The notes under the pieces are model-generated. The model saw only the letters and a program-made list of their open reading frames with translations. It did not search any database and was not told the DNA's origin. A stretch of DNA of 40,268 bases from Candidatus Latescibacterota bacterium. GTDB lineage: Bacteria; Latescibacterota; 4484-107; B68-G9. The stretch covers positions 1-40,268 of the forward strand of contig DTYS01000043.1 in NCBI GenBank assembly GCA_012961755.1. The letters are read 5' to 3'. A program made the translations under genes and the position numbers. This document shows, in pieces, positions 24,487-32,449 of the stretch. Position 1 is the first letter of the stretch; each line of letters opens with the position of its first letter.

Positions 24487-27333
24487 TCACACCTCCCTGA
24501 GAGGGGCCTGCCATGCCTCCTTTAGGGTCCGGATCGAAGTCCTCACGACCTCCTCGCCCTCCAAGCCCAACACCACGAACTCATCGTCGTCCGTCACCTC
24601 ACCTATAAGGGCGAAGGGGACGCCCCAAAGCAGCCTTTCGAGCTCCCCTCCCTGCTCCGGGGCCACCTCTACGAGAAACCTCGAGTTGGACTCCGAAAAG
24701 AGTATTTCATCGTCCCTGTCCACGCCCTCCCTCGGCACGTTCCTCAGGTCGAGCCTCAGGCCGAGTCCTCCGGAGAAGGCCATCTCGGCCGAAGCTACGC
24801 CGAGCCCCCCGTCGGAGAGGTCGTGACAGGCCCTCAAGAGCCCTTCGGATATCGCGCGGGAGATCGCCCTGAGGACCTCCCTCCCCTCGGGCCTCACCTT
24901 CGGCACGGAGTTCCCCAGGTGGCCCATAAGCCTCCAGTACTCAGAGCCCCCGAGCTCCCTGTAGGTCGTGCCCACGATGTAGACCAGATCCCCCGGCCTC
25001 TTAAGGTCCATGGATACCACCCTTCCTACGTCCTCCACTACGGATAGGGCGGAGATCAGGAGGGTAGGAGGGATGGAGACCCTCCTGCCGTCAAGAAGGT
25101 AGTCGTTGTTGAGGCTGTCCTTGCCGGATATGAAGGGAGTTCCGTAGAACTTGGCGAAGTCGTAGCAGGCCAAGGCCGCCCTTACGAGTCCCCCGAGCTG
25201 CCGGGGGTCCTCAGGCGTCCCCCAGCAGAAGTTGTCCAGGAGGGCCGTGTGCTCGAGGTTCCCTCCCACCGCTACGATCTGCCTGAGGGCCTCGTCTACG
25301 GCGGACGCCGCCATCCAGTACGGGTCTATCACCCCGAACTTGGGACATATGCCGTTGGCGACGGCTATCCCTTTCTTGGACGACGGGATGGGCCGCACGA
25401 CAGCGGCGTCTCCGGGTCCGTCGTTTTCGGCTCCGACCAGGGGCTTCAGCACGCTCCCGCCCTGGACCTCATGGTCGTACTGCCTTATTATCCACTCTTT
25501 ACTGCACACGTTCGGTCGGGAGAGGACCCCGATGAGGGCGTCGGTGAGGTCCTTCTGAGGGGGGAAGTCCGGCTCGGGATAAGTAGGGGGGGTCCATTCG
25601 GCCTTCCTTTCTGGAAGCGGAAGGCCCCCGTGTAGGAAGTTCATGTCCAGATCTGCCACGGGCTCACCCCTGTACCGCAGCCTGAGCCTGCCGTCCCCTG
25701 TGAACTTTCCTATGACCGTAGCTTCTACGTCCTCCCTCGAGAAGAGCTCCAGGAGCTCGTCCAAATTTTCTGGAGGTACGGCCAGCAGCATCCTCTCCTG
25801 GGCCTCGGATATCCATATCTCCGTGTACGACAGCCCCTCGTACTTCAGCGGAACCCTGTCCAGGTCCACCAGTATCCCGACTTCCTTCCCCATCTCCCCG
25901 GCGGCCGAGGAGAGCCCCCCTCCACCGCAGTCGGTTATCGCCCTGTAGAGCCCCCTGTCCCGTGCCTTGAGGAGCACGTCGGTAAGTTTCTTCTCCGTTA
26001 TGGGGTTCCCTATCTGGACCACCCCTCCAGGTATCCCCTCCGAGAGGGCATCGGAGGAGAACGTCGCCCCGTGGATCCCGTCCCTCCCCGTCCTGCCTCC
26101 CACGAGCACTATGAGGTCCCCGGGCCTCACGGCCTTCTTTACCTTATCCCTCGGCATGATCCCCACCGTTCCGCAGTACACGAGGGGGTTGAAAGTGAAC
26201 CCCTCGTCGAAGCACACTGCCCCGTTCACCGTCGGGATCCCCATCCTGTTCCCGTAGTCCCTGACCCCCGCCACCACCCCCCGGAAGATCTGTCTGGGGT
26301 GGAGCGTGCCCTTGGGAAGTTTCTCCCTCGGTAGGTCCAAAGGGCCGAAGCAGAAAACGTCAGTGTTGAGGATGGGCTTGGCCCCGAGTCCCGTGCCTAG
26401 TACGTCCCTTATGACCCCTCCTATCCCCGTCCCTGCCCCGCCGTAAGGTTCCAAGGCGGAGGGGTGGTTGTGGGTCTCGACCTTAAAGCATACGGCCCAT
26501 TCCTCGTCGAAGGCGATGACGCCAGCGTTGTCCACGAAGACCGAAAGGCACCAGGGCTTAGAAAGTTCCTCTGTGGCCTTCATTATAGTGTTCCTTAGGA
26601 GGTCATCTATCTTCCTTCCCTCGTATATTATCCTGCCCTTGAAGGTCTTGTGCACGCAGTGTTCCGACCACGTCTGCGCTAAGGTTTCAAGTTCGACGTC
26701 CGTGGGCTCCCTACCCTTCCTCCTGAAGTGTTCCTGGATGACCCTCATCTCCTCCAGGCTCAGGGAGAGGAGCCTCTCCTTGCTTATCTTCATAAGTTCC
26801 TCGTCAGATGCCTCCCTTATAGGTACCTCGGCCCTCTCGAACTTCCACGGTTCCTCGGGAGGACGGAGGGCCTCACCTCCAACGACCAAGTGCTGGATCA
26901 GGGGGTTGGCCAGGACCCCATCTGCGAGGAGGTCCACATCTTCTTCGGATATGCCCCAAAGTATGTACCTCTTAGCCGTGCGTACGGCTTCTACATGTAT
27001 CCCCATATCCCCTATAGCCTTCTTTATACTCTCCTCAGCAGGGTCCGTGACCCCGGGGTTGTAGGCGACCTCAACGCTCAGGGCCCCCTCGGGCGTCTCC
27101 CACAGCTCCGGTGCGTCCCTTCCTAACCTGTACTCCTGGGTCACCGAGTCGGCAAGCAACTCCCGGGCTATCCTATCGGCATCCTCGAGCCCCATACTCC
27201 CGTCCATGCGGTAGACCCATATAATCTCCAGGCGTTCCACCTTCACCCCGACCTCCCTCATCTCCCCGGCCTTGGAGTGGGCCTCCGCGTCGTACACCCC
27301 ATGCCTGTACCTGACCTCAATCCTCCAGGGCAT
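24487..27333 (-). CDS. purL: Phosphoribosylformylglycinamidine synthase PurSL (PurS-like domains fused to PurL)
   Basis: It catalyses the fourth step of purine synthesis (FGAR to FGAM, using ammonia from PurQ) in the cytosol. In the 948-aa protein the first 160 residues form two PurS-like repeats. The first begins WRIEVRYRHGVYDAEAHSKA and the second LSVEVAYNPGVTDPAEESIK; each ends in a long helix plus strand. PurL follows: LAQTWSEHCVHKTFKGRI, KVETHNHPSALEPYGGAGTG, VGGRTGRDGIHGATFSSDAL, ITDCGGGGLSSAAGEMG, and CHDLSDGGLGVASAEMAFSG. The glutaminase PurQ must be separate and is not here. The 5' end overlaps ybeY by 17 bp; ATG with GGAGGAA upstream. Confidence 0.95.
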   Translation of the reverse strand: MPWRIEVRYRHGVYDAEAHSKAGEMREVGVKVERLEIIWVYRMDGSMGLEDADRIARELLADSVTQEYRLGRDAPELWETPEGALSVEVAYNPGVTDPAEESIKKAIGDMGIHVEAVRTAKRYILWGISEEDVDLLADGVLANPLIQHLVVGGEALRPPEEPWKFERAEVPIREASDEELMKISKERLLSLSLEEMRVIQEHFRRKGREPTDVELETLAQTWSEHCVHKTFKGRIIYEGRKIDDLLRNTIMKATEELSKPWCLSVFVDNAGVIAFDEEWAVCFKVETHNHPSALEPYGGAGTGIGGVIRDVLGTGLGAKPILNTDVFCFGPLDLPREKLPKGTLHPRQIFRGVVAGVRDYGNRMGIPTVNGAVCFDEGFTFNPLVYCGTVGIMPRDKVKKAVRPGDLIVLVGGRTGRDGIHGATFSSDALSEGIPGGVVQIGNPITEKKLTDVLLKARDRGLYRAITDCGGGGLSSAAGEMGKEVGILVDLDRVPLKYEGLSYTEIWISEAQERMLLAVPPENLDELLELFSREDVEATVIGKFTGDGRLRLRYRGEPVADLDMNFLHGGLPLPERKAEWTPPTYPEPDFPPQKDLTDALIGVLSRPNVCSKEWIIRQYDHEVQGGSVLKPLVGAENDGPGDAAVVRPIPSSKKGIAVANGICPKFGVIDPYWMAASAVDEALRQIVAVGGNLEHTALLDNFCWGTPEDPRQLGGLVRAALACYDFAKFYGTPFISGKDSLNNDYLLDGRRVSIPPTLLISALSVVEDVGRVVSMDLKRPGDLVYIVGTTYRELGGSEYWRLMGHLGNSVPKVRPEGREVLRAISRAISEGLLRACHDLSDGGLGVASAEMAFSGGLGLRLDLRNVPREGVDRDDEILFSESNSRFLVEVAPEQGGELERLLWGVPFALIGEVTDDDEFVVLGLEGEEVVRTSIRTLKEAWQAPLREV

Positions 27334-27745
27334 GCTTCCTCCATACGCTCAGGTACCTTTCGACCTCCGCTTCCATCCTCTCCCTACCCTCTGGGGTCAC
27401 ATCCTCAAATCCTGCAAGGTGTAGGAGCCCGTGGAACACGAGCCTTGCGACCTCCTCCTCGTAGGGGACCCCGAACTCCCGGGCCTGTTCCTCGGCCCTT
27501 TCCAGGGAGACGTATACCTCCCCCGAGGGACCCTCGGGGGAAGGGTCCCTGAGGTCGAAGGCGAGGACATCGGTGGGAAAGTCCCTGCCCAAGAACTTCC
27601 TGTTGAGTTCTACGATGCGGGCATCGTCCACGAAGATTACCGTCACGTCACCTAGACCGTACCTCTCGACTATCCTCTCCCCGACCTCCCACAGTCCCTC
27701 CAGCTCAACCTTCGGTCCCTCCGTTCCCTGCGCGAACTCCAGCAA
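27317..27745 (-). CDS. ybeY: Endoribonuclease YbeY
   Basis: YbeY is a metal-dependent RNase for 16S rRNA 3'-end maturation and ribosome quality control. The 142-aa protein has VTVIFVDDARIVELNRKFLG, FPTDVLAFDLRD and the metal motif HGLLHLAGFEDVTPEGRERM. Two zinc histidines are present, but the third His of the usual GYDH is an Asp (GFED). A similar GYKD form occurs in Bacteroidetes YbeY, so the enzyme is probably functional. The TTG start at 27745 has AAGGAGGGAGG upstream and lies within the end of pgpH (41-bp overlap). The phoH-pgpH-ybeY order is a classic conserved block. Confidence 0.93.
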   Translation of the reverse strand: MLEFAQGTEGPKVELEGLWEVGERIVERYGLGDVTVIFVDDARIVELNRKFLGRDFPTDVLAFDLRDPSPEGPSGEVYVSLERAEEQAREFGVPYEEEVARLVFHGLLHLAGFEDVTPEGRERMEAEVERYLSVWRKHALED

Positions 27746-29903
27746 CCTCCCTCCTTTCGGGATAGGCTACCCGGGGATGGAACACCCCCATAAGGACCGG
27801 GAGGAAGCTCTCCTCTATCCTCCTAAGGTCCCTGAGGGTGAGGTCGCTTCCGTCCAACTGGCCGTCTTCGAGCTTCTTCCTCATGACCTCCCTTATCATC
27901 CCCCTGACCCTGGCAGGCGTCCTCTCCTTGAGGGAGCGCACGGCGGACTCGACGGAGTCCGACAACATGACGATAGCCGCCTCCTTGTTCTGGGGTATCG
28001 GGCCGGGATACCTGAAGCTTGCCTCGGAGACGTCCCCCATCTGCTTCCTGGCCTTGTCGTAGAAGTACTCCATGATGGAGGTCCCGTGATGTTGGGGGAT
28101 AAAGTTCTGTACGGCCTTGGGAAGACCGTGCTCCCTGGCGAGCTCTAGGCCGTCCTTCACATGTGCTGCGAGGATCAGGGCGCTCATGGTCGGGCTGAGC
28201 CTGTCGTGGGGGTTGGAGGTCCCCATCTGGTTCTCTATGAAGTACTCGGGCTTCCTCATCTTGCCTATGTCGTGGTAGTACGCCCCGACCCTCGCGAGGA
28301 GGGAGTTCGCGCCCACGGCCTCAGCGGCGGCCTCGGCCAGTATGCTCACGATTATAGTATGGTTATAAGTCCCCGGCGCCCTGACGGCGAGCTCCCTCAG
28401 GAGGGGATGGTTAAGGTCGGAAAGCTCCACTAGGGTTATGTTCGTGGTTATGCCGAACAGGGTTTCGAATATGGGCAGTAGACCTATGGTGAGCACGGGG
28501 AAGGAGATGCCGCTCAGTGCTCCCAAAGTCATAGCCTTGCCGAGGGGACCCATCTCCAGAAGATGTACTGAGGAAAGTACCGGTACACCTATAACGTAGA
28601 CCGACGGGAGGACGCCGAGGGCCCCGTAGAACTGCTTCCTGTGGCGGACCTGGCGCACGGAGGCGACGGCGGCCGTCCCGGCTGAGACCGAAAGCACGGT
28701 CATCCCGAGGTTTCCTAAGAACTGCCCGGACAGGAGCGCCCCCGACACCGTCATCACGAACCCCACCCCTACATCGAAGAGCACTGTAGCCAACATCGAG
28801 GAAAGGGGTAGGGGAAGGAGTAGGAAGAAGAGCTCGGGCATGGTCCTCAGGTACGAGGCCGTACCCGCAGGGATGAGGAACAGTATAGAGAGAAGGAGGA
28901 TGTTCCCGTTCCTCCCGAAGATGTTCCTCCTGAATAGGAGGAGATGACCCATAACGAGGAAGTAGAAGGCGGAATTCAGGACGGCCCAACTTGCCATGGT
29001 GCGCGCCCTCGGCCAGGCACCCCGTTCCATGCTCCTTTTCATCTTCTCCTGTGCCAGGGACCTCAGTATCTCTATGTGCTCCTCGGTCACGAGCTCATGT
29101 TTGCCTATTATACGATATCCCTTCGGTATCAACCTCTTATATATACCCACCTTGCCGGCCGCCTCCTCCCTGCGACGCCTGGTCTCGACCTCGTCCAGGG
29201 ATAGGTTAGGGGAAAGGAAAGCGGTCAGGACCTCATATCCCAAGAGGGCGAGGTCCTCGGACAGGAGCCTAGCCCGTAACTGGGAGAGGAGCCTCTCCCT
29301 CAGTCCCTTGAGGTCCCATATGTCCTCCAGGGGCACCTCCCTTTCCCCCCCCTCGTAGGCTATCATGACCTTTCCGGTGGAACAGGGTGGGACCTTGGAC
29401 TTATCTTCCAAAAAGCCCCTTCCGTAGAAGTCCTTGAGTACCTCCGTGCAGGCCCTCACAAACCTCCTCCACGTCCTGGGCCTTCGACTAGTCCGGACGA
29501 GTTCCCTGAGGGTCTCCTCCTGGAGAGGATAGTCCCTAAGCGAAAGGAAGGTCGCGGAATCCCTCCTCGCTCGCGCGGCCAGCTTCCAGAAATCTTCCAA
29601 GCGTTTAAGCTCCTTCCCTCCGACATCCCGATGATACCTGAGGAGGGGAGGGACGGCCAAGCGGGCCTTCTCCCTGTCCCCCTTCAATTCCTCCTTAGAT
29701 TTCCTCACGAAGAACGTGAACGGGGCCAATATTTCCCTGTCGCTCACCATGCCCGGCTTCAGGTCGGAGAACTCGTGGGATTTGGGGAGGGGGGAGAGGA
29801 CCGTGAGCAGTGCCACGCTCCCCACCCAGATCCCAGCCCTGAGCCATCTTCCTCCGACCTTCCCGAGCTTGGGAGAAGGTCTTTTTACTCTTCCCGGGTT
29901 CAT
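27705..29903 (-). CDS. pgpH: 7TM-HD family membrane phosphohydrolase (PgpH-like)
   Basis: Relatives in Gram-positive bacteria are cyclic-di-AMP phosphodiesterases; activity here is inferred. The 732-aa protein begins with a signal-like helix (residues 21-40). A large extracytoplasmic 7TMR-HDED region follows (about 45-300: LKPGMVSDREILAPFTFFVR, VPPLLRYHRDV). Next come about seven membrane helices (about 305-475) and a cytoplasmic HD domain (VRAPGTYNHTIIVSILAEAA, AYYHDIGKMRKPEYFIENQ, HHGTSIMEYFYDKAR) whose metal-binding His and Asp are all visible. GAGGAAG precedes the ATG. An 84-base gap, with an inverted repeat, separates it from phoH. Confidence 0.93.
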   Translation of the reverse strand: MNPGRVKRPSPKLGKVGGRWLRAGIWVGSVALLTVLSPLPKSHEFSDLKPGMVSDREILAPFTFFVRKSKEELKGDREKARLAVPPLLRYHRDVGGKELKRLEDFWKLAARARRDSATFLSLRDYPLQEETLRELVRTSRRPRTWRRFVRACTEVLKDFYGRGFLEDKSKVPPCSTGKVMIAYEGGEREVPLEDIWDLKGLRERLLSQLRARLLSEDLALLGYEVLTAFLSPNLSLDEVETRRRREEAAGKVGIYKRLIPKGYRIIGKHELVTEEHIEILRSLAQEKMKRSMERGAWPRARTMASWAVLNSAFYFLVMGHLLLFRRNIFGRNGNILLLSILFLIPAGTASYLRTMPELFFLLLPLPLSSMLATVLFDVGVGFVMTVSGALLSGQFLGNLGMTVLSVSAGTAAVASVRQVRHRKQFYGALGVLPSVYVIGVPVLSSVHLLEMGPLGKAMTLGALSGISFPVLTIGLLPIFETLFGITTNITLVELSDLNHPLLRELAVRAPGTYNHTIIVSILAEAAAEAVGANSLLARVGAYYHDIGKMRKPEYFIENQMGTSNPHDRLSPTMSALILAAHVKDGLELAREHGLPKAVQNFIPQHHGTSIMEYFYDKARKQMGDVSEASFRYPGPIPQNKEAAIVMLSDSVESAVRSLKERTPARVRGMIREVMRKKLEDGQLDGSDLTLRDLRRIEESFLPVLMGVFHPRVAYPERREVAGVRAGNGGTEG

Positions 29904-29940
29904 AGGCTTCCTCAGAGCGATGCGGAAGAGAGCCCCTGTC

Positions 29941-29960
29941 GATGGCGTGGCCGCGCCATC
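29941..29960. repeat. Short inverted repeat in the phoH-pgpH gap
   Basis: Seven-base arms gatggcg / cgccatc enclose a 6-base centre that is nearly self-complementary. It sits in the middle of the 84-base gap (29904-29987), the largest in this operon. It lacks a T tract, so an attenuating hairpin, a protein site or chance are all possible. Confidence 0.35.
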
Positions 29961-29987
29961 TCCTGGACTTCTCCGAGCTTTAGGCAG

Positions 29988-30941
29988 TCATCCGGTGGCC
30001 TTCCCCTTGAACCTGTCGTAGGCCTTTATTATATCCCTCACCAGCTTGTGACGTACAACGTCCTGGTCCGAGAGGTACACGAACTTCACCCCCTCGACCC
30101 CCCCCAATATCTTCTGTATCTGGACGAGGCCCGAGGCTCCGGGGTCGGGGAGGTCTATCTGGGTTATGTCTCCGGTGATCACGGCCTTGGAACCTATCCC
30201 GAGCCTTGTGAGGAACATCTTCATCTGGACGGGCAGGGTGTTCTGGGCCTCGTCCAGTATTGCGAACGCGCTGTTGAGGGTCCTTCCCCTCATGTACGCC
30301 AAGGGGATGACCTCTACGGTGCGGCTCTCCAACAGGGCCTTGAGCTTGTCGGGAGGGAGCATGTCCTCCAGGGCGTCGTACAGGGGCCTGAGGTACGGGT
30401 CCACCTTCTCCAGAAGGTCACCGGGCAGGAACCCCAGGCTCTCGCCGGCCTCCACCGCCGGCCTGCTGAGCACTATCTTGGAGACCTTCCTCTCCTTCAG
30501 GGCTGCCACCGCCATAGCGACGGCCAGGTAGGTCTTACCCGTGCCCGCCGGTCCTATCCCGAACACCACGTCGTACGAGCGGATGGCCTGGATGTAGAGG
30601 TACTGGCCCACAGAACGCGGGCGGATGGACCCCCTCCGGGTGGAGAGCACGATCTCGGGCGGGGGGAGCTTCCCCTCCTCCGAAAGGAAGTCCAGGGCGA
30701 ACCCTATGTCCGCCTCGTCCAGCCTCGTTCCCCTCTCTATCAGGCCCTTCAGCTTCTCTAGGAGGCCGGCGGCCTGCTCCACGCTGCCCGGCTCTCCCTC
30801 CAACATGACCTCCTCCCCCCTCGCCACCACCTTAACGGAGAACTTCTGCTCTATGGCCATTAGATGTGCGTCCCTCTTCCCGTATAGCAGGAGGGGATCG
30901 ACGCCGGCCACCGATATACGCTTCTGGACCTTATCCTCCAT
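29988..30941 (-). CDS. phoH: PhoH family ATPase
   Basis: PhoH-like (PhoH/YbeZ) proteins are cytoplasmic NTPases tied to RNA metabolism, often next to ybeY as here. The 317-aa product has an N-terminal KH-like region (KFSVKVVARGEEVMLEGEPG). Walker A is GPAGTGKT (about 130-137), and SRPAVEAGESLGFLPGDLLE and AFAILDEAQNT (Walker B) follow, then VITGDITQIDLP and SDQDVVRHKLVRDIIKAYDR. ATG at 30941 is preferred because family members begin just before the RISVAGVD strand. An ATG at 30968 is possible; neither has a strong Shine-Dalgarno. A small possible gene overlaps this start, so translation may be coupled. Confidence 0.94.
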   Translation of the reverse strand: MEDKVQKRISVAGVDPLLLYGKRDAHLMAIEQKFSVKVVARGEEVMLEGEPGSVEQAAGLLEKLKGLIERGTRLDEADIGFALDFLSEEGKLPPPEIVLSTRRGSIRPRSVGQYLYIQAIRSYDVVFGIGPAGTGKTYLAVAMAVAALKERKVSKIVLSRPAVEAGESLGFLPGDLLEKVDPYLRPLYDALEDMLPPDKLKALLESRTVEVIPLAYMRGRTLNSAFAILDEAQNTLPVQMKMFLTRLGIGSKAVITGDITQIDLPDPGASGLVQIQKILGGVEGVKFVYLSDQDVVRHKLVRDIIKAYDRFKGKATG

Positions 30942-31029
30942 ACATAAAGCTCGTCCGGATCGAAACATAAGAGAAGCCCTTGACCCTGAAAGGGGCCAAG
31001 AGCTTCGGAATCTTCGCTTCCTCGTCCAT
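30931..31029 (-). CDS. Possible 32-aa small protein or leader peptide before phoH
   Basis: An ATG directly follows the LysM gene's stop (TAGATG), with AAGGGA six bases upstream. The frame stays open for 32 codons, ending TAA inside the phoH start region; its last codons ATGTATGGAGGATAA span the phoH ATG. The peptide (starting MDEEAKIPKLLAPFRVKGF) has no recognised family. It fills an otherwise 88-base gap and would explain how phoH, which lacks a good ribosome site, is translated. It may be chance. Confidence 0.3.
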   Translation of the reverse strand: MDEEAKIPKLLAPFRVKGFSYVSIRTSFMYGG

Positions 31030-31863
31030 CTAATCCCTTGGTATCTCCAATACCTGCGCAGGGTAGATGAGGTTGGGGTCCAGTATCTGGTCCCTGTTAG
31101 CTTCGTATATCTTGGGCCACTTGGACGGATCGCCGTAGATTTCCTCGTACCCGGCTATCTTGGACAGCCACTCCCCGAAGACCACGAGGTGCTGGTTTTC
31201 CTTCACCCCCCTCGGGATTATCAGCTCCCAACCCGGGTAGATGAGGTCCGGGTCCGTTATCTGGTCGTTAGCCAGGTATATCCTCGGCCACATGTAAGGA
31301 TCGCCGTAGACCTCCTCTTTCTTCGCTATGTTCCAGAGGCAGTCCCCCTTGAGCACGGTATAATGCCCAGGAGAGGGGAGCTCCGGCACCTTGGCCCATA
31401 TCTGCGCCAGGGCCCCCTCTAAGGCGGTCAACCTTTCGTCTATTTCGGGGAGAGCTGCTATCTTGCTCCCTCTGAGCTCTTCGATTCGCTTCTTTATCTC
31501 CTTAAGCTCCTTTTTCTTCCAGAACAAATCGTCGGGGGAGAGGCCCTTCAGGGCGTCCACCTCCTTCTCTATCTCCTTTACCTGGGCCTGGAAGGCCCTC
31601 ACTCCCTGCTCGTCTGTGCCTATAAGGGAGTAAATTTCCTTCTTCACGGCGGCTATACGCCTATCCAGACTTCTGAGCTCCTCCTTAAGCGCCTTTATCT
31701 CCTTTTCAAGCTTAGCTATAGCTGCCTTGGCCTCGCTCTCCCTCTTGAGGGCCCGTTCCAGCTCCGCCCTGTATTCCTCGTAGGTCATCTTCCTTTGGGC
31801 CGCCTGGAGCGGAGCGGAGGACCCCAAGAGGAGGACGGTCACCCAGATGTATCCCCAACGCAT
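31030..31863 (-). CDS. Exported coiled-coil protein with two LysM domains
   Basis: It is probably a periplasmic peptidoglycan-binding protein. The 277-aa product has a signal peptide (YIWVTVLLLGSSAPLQAAQR, with likely cleavage after QAA). A long coiled coil follows (about 30-150, heptads such as AIAKLEKEIKALKEELRSLD). Two LysM domains come last: HYTVLKGDCLWNIAKKEEVY, with IYLANDQITDPDLIYPGWEL, and HLVVFGEWLSKIAGYEEIYG, with IYEANRDQILDPNLIYPAQV. Each LysM carries the extra YGDPxxWPxIY stretch seen in YgaU-type proteins. It lies 13 bases after a coiled-coil lipoprotein gene, suggesting the two link the outer membrane and the wall. A good start follows GAGGCGAA. Confidence 0.9.
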   Translation of the reverse strand: MRWGYIWVTVLLLGSSAPLQAAQRKMTYEEYRAELERALKRESEAKAAIAKLEKEIKALKEELRSLDRRIAAVKKEIYSLIGTDEQGVRAFQAQVKEIEKEVDALKGLSPDDLFWKKKELKEIKKRIEELRGSKIAALPEIDERLTALEGALAQIWAKVPELPSPGHYTVLKGDCLWNIAKKEEVYGDPYMWPRIYLANDQITDPDLIYPGWELIIPRGVKENQHLVVFGEWLSKIAGYEEIYGDPSKWPKIYEANRDQILDPNLIYPAQVLEIPRD

Positions 31864-31876
31864 TTCGCCTCCTCGG

Positions 31877-32137
31877 TTACTTACCCCCCAGTTTCGCCTT
31901 TACAGCGTCCCTCTTCGCTTCAAGTTTCCTCAGCTCTTCCTTCTTCTTGGAGACCTTCGCCTCCAGGGAAGCCTTCTCCTTCTTCTTGTCCTCGAGCTCC
32001 TTCTCGGCCAGGGCCGCCGCCTTTCTGGCCTCCTCCAAGCGGTTCAACTCCTCTTGGGAGGGATGCCTTGCGCATCCTGCGGCCCCTCCCAGGACCACTG
32101 CAATGGCCAAACCCCATATACATAGCTTACTTCTCAA
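31877..32137 (-). CDS. Small coiled-coil lipoprotein, Lpp-like in design
   Basis: The 86-aa product has a signal peptide with a lipobox ending AAGC (Cys22). A continuous, highly charged coiled coil then runs nearly to the end (EELNRLEEARKAAALAEKEL; KEKASLEAKVSKKKEELRKL). The design is like Braun's lipoprotein, but no C-terminal lysine motif for wall attachment in the E. coli style is clear (it ends KLGGK). TTG at 32137 is chosen because AAAGGAGGTG lies just upstream; the frame is open further up, but without a signal peptide context. It is the first gene of the operon driven from 32229-32257 and is followed by the LysM protein. Confidence 0.82.
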   Translation of the reverse strand: MRSKLCIWGLAIAVVLGGAAGCARHPSQEELNRLEEARKAAALAEKELEDKKKEKASLEAKVSKKKEELRKLEAKRDAVKAKLGGK

Positions 32138-32228
32138 GGCACACCTCCTTTGTTTGGGAGCCTCCACTATAGGTCGAGGCCTGGACTGCAACTACCCCGA
32201 GGCCCCATCGATCTTCCCCTGGAAGATA

Positions 32229-32257
32229 AAAATAATAGAAGCTTCTGAAAATGTCAA
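32229..32257 (-). promoter_or_regulatory. Strong sigma-70-like promoter for the lipoprotein-LysM-phoH operon, with internal palindrome
   Basis: On the minus strand: TTGACA (32257-32252), 17-base spacer, TATTTT (32234-32229). The spacer holds the perfect 10-base palindrome agaagcttct (32237-32246), well placed for a repressor or activator. The leader would be about 85 bases long, from near 32222 to the TTG at 32137. The gap between this gene and purB (32138-32449) holds only the two divergent promoters and the purB leader. Confidence 0.72.
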
Positions 32258-32313
32258 GCTTTTTGCCCACCTTCGGAGAGTCTTTTCTGAAGAGCTCCCG
32301 TGTAAAAAGATGG

Positions 32314-32342
32314 TTGCGCAGGGGAAGGAGATGGTGTATCTT
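32314..32342 (+). promoter_or_regulatory. Promoter for purB
   Basis: TTGCGC (32314-32319), 17-base spacer, TATCTT (32337-32342). Transcription would begin near 32349, giving a leader of about 100 bases that is almost entirely foldable. Confidence 0.6.
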
Positions 32343-32344
32343 TA

Positions 32345-32423
32345 GAGCGTGCGGATGCCCCTTAGATTTAGTGGAATTACAGGCCGGTCCCTCCGGTGGA
32401 GCTGGACCGGCCTTCACACGCTG
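32345..32423 (+). promoter_or_regulatory. Structured 5' leader of purB
   Basis: A central perfect 10-bp stem pairs aggccggtcc (32381-32390) with ggaccggcct (32404-32413). Its loop holds a further 4-bp hairpin (ctcc/ggag). An outer stem can form between agcgtg (32345-32350) and cacgct (32418-32423). The structure ends 26 bases before the purB ATG. There is no T tract after it. It matches no purine, ZTP or THF riboswitch consensus known to me and is not a tRNA. It may control purB or be a transcript-stabilising fold. Confidence 0.45.
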
Positions 32424-32449
32424 AGGGTCCTTCAGGGAGAGGGGGGAAC

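Noticed and set aside
27317..27745. YbeY lacks the third zinc histidine (GFED instead of GYDH).
   Set aside because: Asp at this place is also found in Bacteroidetes YbeY (GYKD), so it is natural variation rather than a broken enzyme.
29904..29987. Gap between phoH and pgpH considered as a promoter region or tiny gene.
   Set aside because: No -35/-10 pair fits, and the only short frame is 15 codons of low-quality sequence.
32345..32423. The purB leader considered as a tRNA or a known purine/ZTP riboswitch.
   Set aside because: No T-loop GTTCRA motif or anticodon arm, and none of the conserved riboswitch cores is present.
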